Source: JAGQTE01 sp964648005
GTDB taxonomy: Bacteria; Actinomycetota; Acidimicrobiia; Acidimicrobiales; Acidimicrobilacustridaceae
Direction of reading: 5' to 3'
NCBI GenBank assembly: GCA_964648005.1
Contig: CAZYKR010000220.1
Coordinates: forward strand, 1 to 7,512
DNA: 7,512 nucleotides
Numbering within the stretch: the first letter of the stretch is position 1; every line of letters starts with the position of its first letter. Of the stretch, positions 5,855-7,512 are shown one piece after another. A program made the position numbers and the translations under genes. Below the pieces are notes generated by a model. That model was given only the letters and a program-made list of their open reading frames with translations, did no database searches and was not told the origin of the DNA.

Positions 5855-6454
5855 CTATCCGGTGAAGGCGGGGTTGGCCTGGACTGGTGTGGCGGGGGTG
5901 GCCGGCGTGGGACCGGTAGTCGTCGACGTGGACGCCGGCGCCGCCGTCGTGGTCGTCGACTGCATCATGGCGATGGCTTCGACCGCCGTCGCCGGGCACG
6001 AGCCGTAGTCGCCGTAGCAGGTGTAGAGCTGCTCGTTGGCGCCGCCGTACTCGTTCGAGTTCCCGTCGCAGCGGTAGAGCACGAAGAACTCGGCGGCTGA
6101 GGTCTCGCTGATGGGCGCGGTGCCGATCACGACGTGCACGCCGAGCCGTGTCCCGGCAGCGGCAGGGGTCGTCGTCTCGGACAGGATGTACTCGAGGCCG
6201 CTGTAGGTCTGCTGGTAGGCGTTGGTCTCGAAGCTGTCGAGCGTGGCGCCGTCCTCGGAGGTGAACGTCACCATCTGTTGCGCCACGTCGGCGGCGTCGT
6301 AGGTGACCTGGATGTCGCCGTAGGTGCAGTTCGCCGACGGGCTCATCGCCGCGCCCTGGGCAGTGATGCGGTCGTTCGCCGCCGCAGGGTCGGCGAGGAC
6401 CCCGCCGACGACGGCGAGGCAGCATGCGACGAGGAGGAAACGGAAGCGAGTCAT
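5855..6454 (-). CDS. Secreted cysteine-containing protein of unknown function with Thr/Pro/Ala-rich tail
   Basis: No family was recognised. The 199-residue product starts with a Sec-type signal peptide: basic MTRFR, a hydrophobic core to about residue 20, and an Ala-rich cleavage site most likely after Ala26 (PAAA/NDR). The mature part (27-165) looks beta-rich and contains four cysteines (43, 129, 146, 153), allowing two disulfides, which fits an exported protein. Residues 166-199 are a low-complexity Thr/Pro/Ala tail ending NPAFTG, like the linkers of surface-exposed actinobacterial proteins. The last residues resemble an LPxTG-like sorting motif, but no membrane segment or basic tail follows before the stop. 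Its ATG overlaps the stop of the upstream gene in ATGA (6451-6454), implying translational coupling and a shared role. A lipoprotein reading (LVAC, 8-11) is unlikely because the hydrophobic stretch before Cys11 is too short. Confidence 0.78.
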   Translation of the reverse strand: MTRFRFLLVACCLAVVGGVLADPAAANDRITAQGAAMSPSANCTYGDIQVTYDAADVAQQMVTFTSEDGATLDSFETNAYQQTYSGLEYILSETTTPAAAGTRLGVHVVIGTAPISETSAAEFFVLYRCDGNSNEYGGANEQLYTCYGDYGSCPATAVEAIAMMQSTTTTAAPASTSTTTGPTPATPATPVQANPAFTG

Positions 6455-7512
6455 GGTGTGGAGAGGTTCTGGCAGTCCTCGGTCTTGATGTGCCAGCCCA
6501 GCAGGCCCTGCGACTGCTTGCCGTCGTAGGAGAACCAGATCGGCTCGCCGAACGTCGACTGGAAGTCGGCACCGTCGCTCCAGAACATCTTGGTGGGCGA
6601 CGTCCAGTCCTGTGGGTTGACGCCGAGGTCGTTGACGAGCGTGCCGTACGAGTTCGACGAGGCGTTCAGGCAGTTGGCGGTGCCGTCGCCGTCGGTCGTG
6701 ACCATGGCGTACTGGAAGTTGCCCGAGAACGACTTGGCGTAGCCGGAGGTGTTGTTCAAGTTGCAGACAGCCTGCCAGCAGCGCCCTGCCGTCCAGCCGT
6801 GGCTGTGGGAGCCGGCGAACTGCTGGTACACCCACACGGCCCGACCGGTGTTGGCGAGCTGCTGGAGCTGCGCGTAGTTCGAGTCGGTGAAGCGGATGAC
6901 GCCCGAGCCGTACATCTCGGCCATGGCGGTGAGCAGCCCGTAGTCATCGACGATCTGCTCGTGGGTGCCGAACAGGAAGGCGTCGGCCTGGCAGAACGTG
7001 TTGACGATGGCGTTGTCGAGGGTGGCCTCCTCGGTGGTGATGCTGCCGTTGAGGTTGGAGAACTCGAGGCCGGCCTGCGCGCCGGCGCCGACCATCGTGA
7101 GCGTGGCGAACAGGAATGGCACCCACGCCGCCGCGTCGGGTCCGGTGAAGATGAAGCCGGCGGCGCCGATGATGCCGGTGATCAGGTCCATCATCATCGC
7201 CAGGAACTTGTCCCCGCTGCTGCTGAAGACGTTCCCGACGGACTCCACCGAGTAGCTGTTGTTCGAGGCGATGAGCAGCGTCGTCTCGAGGAGCTGTTGC
7301 AGGCTGCCCGAGTCGCTGAAGTAGTACGAGCGCAAGTAGTTGACGGCGTTGGTCCAATCGGTCACGTCCGTCTCGACCGCCTGGTACAGGTTGCGGGGGA
7401 CGTTGAGCGACATCGGCTTGGTCTTGGGGATCTCCGACGCCACCAAACTCATGTCGGTGCCGAGCTCGTGGTACATCGACGTGATCATGTCGATCGTGCC
7501 CGCGACCTCGTC
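6451..7512 (-). CDS. Unrecognised protein with a hydrophobic hairpin, 3' part
   Basis: The frame is open to the right edge, so the gene probably begins outside the window; 353 residues are visible. An ATG at 7488 is the first Met in view but need not be the start. Residues counted from that Met: an amphipathic helical region (1-90), two adjacent hydrophobic segments (about 95-115, FLAMMMDLITGIIGAAGFIF, and 122-140, WVPFLFATLTMVGAGAQAG) joined by a short TGPDAAA turn, a helical region (150-215), and an Asn/Ser/Tyr/Trp-rich C-terminal part with four of the five cysteines (166, 237, 242, 273, 339). The cysteines and polar residues suggest an exported protein. The layout recalls alpha-helical pore-forming proteins, but no sequence family was recognised. 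The gene overlaps the next by 4 nt (ATGA). Residue use is richer in Asn, Ser and Tyr than in its neighbours, which may reflect extracellular life or transfer. Confidence 0.8.
   Translation of the reverse strand, partial: DEVAGTIDMITSMYHELGTDMSLVASEIPKTKPMSLNVPRNLYQAVETDVTDWTNAVNYLRSYYFSDSGSLQQLLETTLLIASNNSYSVESVGNVFSSSGDKFLAMMMDLITGIIGAAGFIFTGPDAAAWVPFLFATLTMVGAGAQAGLEFSNLNGSITTEEATLDNAIVNTFCQADAFLFGTHEQIVDDYGLLTAMAEMYGSGVIRFTDSNYAQLQQLANTGRAVWVYQQFAGSHSHGWTAGRCWQAVCNLNNTSGYAKSFSGNFQYAMVTTDGDGTANCLNASSNSYGTLVNDLGVNPQDWTSPTKMFWSDGADFQSTFGEPIWFSYDGKQSQGLLGWHIKTEDCQNLSTP

Noticed and set aside
4683..6008. A 441-codon + strand frame across the oxidoreductase gene
   Set aside because: It is antisense to a clear LLM-family protein, spans the intergenic hairpin and lacks any motif.
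6419..6454. Possible lipoprotein lipobox (LVAC, residues 8-11) in the secreted protein
   Set aside because: Only about four hydrophobic residues precede Cys11, far short of a lipoprotein signal core; a normal cleavage site after Ala26 fits better.
1..7512. CRISPR arrays, tRNA or rRNA genes, insertion sequences
   Set aside because: No direct-repeat array, cloverleaf, rRNA segment or transposase motif was seen by eye on either strand.

Overview
This is a high-GC window with the strong third-position G/C bias, dense packing and GTG starts typical of Actinomycetota. The gene types (lipid-type thiolase, Sulfotransfer_3 protein, alkylsulfatase-like hydrolase, LLM-class oxidoreductase, XRE/nucleotidyltransferase pair) fit an environmental actinobacterium, possibly of the Acidimicrobiia type. 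That placement is inference; no rRNA or other marker gene is present.

The window is two convergent gene blocks. The left block (1-3912, + strand) begins inside a thiolase. It continues 16 nt later with a PAPS-type sulfotransferase, then an alkylsulfatase-like metallo-beta-lactamase-fold protein whose ATG overlaps the sulfotransferase stop (TGATG). It ends with a small nucleoside 2-deoxyribosyltransferase-like protein. The spacing suggests one operon. The first three genes could act on acyl-CoA or sterol/lipid compounds, one enzyme attaching a sulfate and the next related to enzymes that remove it. However, the hydrolase has lost two residues that bind zinc in its characterised relatives.

The right block (3914-7512, - strand) reads from the right edge inward. 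First comes the 3' part of an unrecognised protein with two adjacent hydrophobic segments. It overlaps by 4 nt a small secreted cysteine-containing protein with a Thr/Pro/Ala-rich tail. Next is a 50-nt hairpin element, then an LLM-class flavin-dependent oxidoreductase. The block ends with a compact toxin-antitoxin-like pair: an XRE repressor overlapping (GTGA) an AbiEii/MenT-type nucleotidyltransferase. An imperfect palindrome sits against the XRE start codon. The two blocks meet tail to tail with a single base between stop codons.

Most novel are the unrecognised secreted or membrane-active pair at the right edge, the hairpin at 5800-5849, the altered zinc site of the sulfatase-like protein, and the compact XRE/nucleotidyltransferase module. 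No tRNA, rRNA, CRISPR array, insertion sequence or gene-free stretch above 300 bases was seen.
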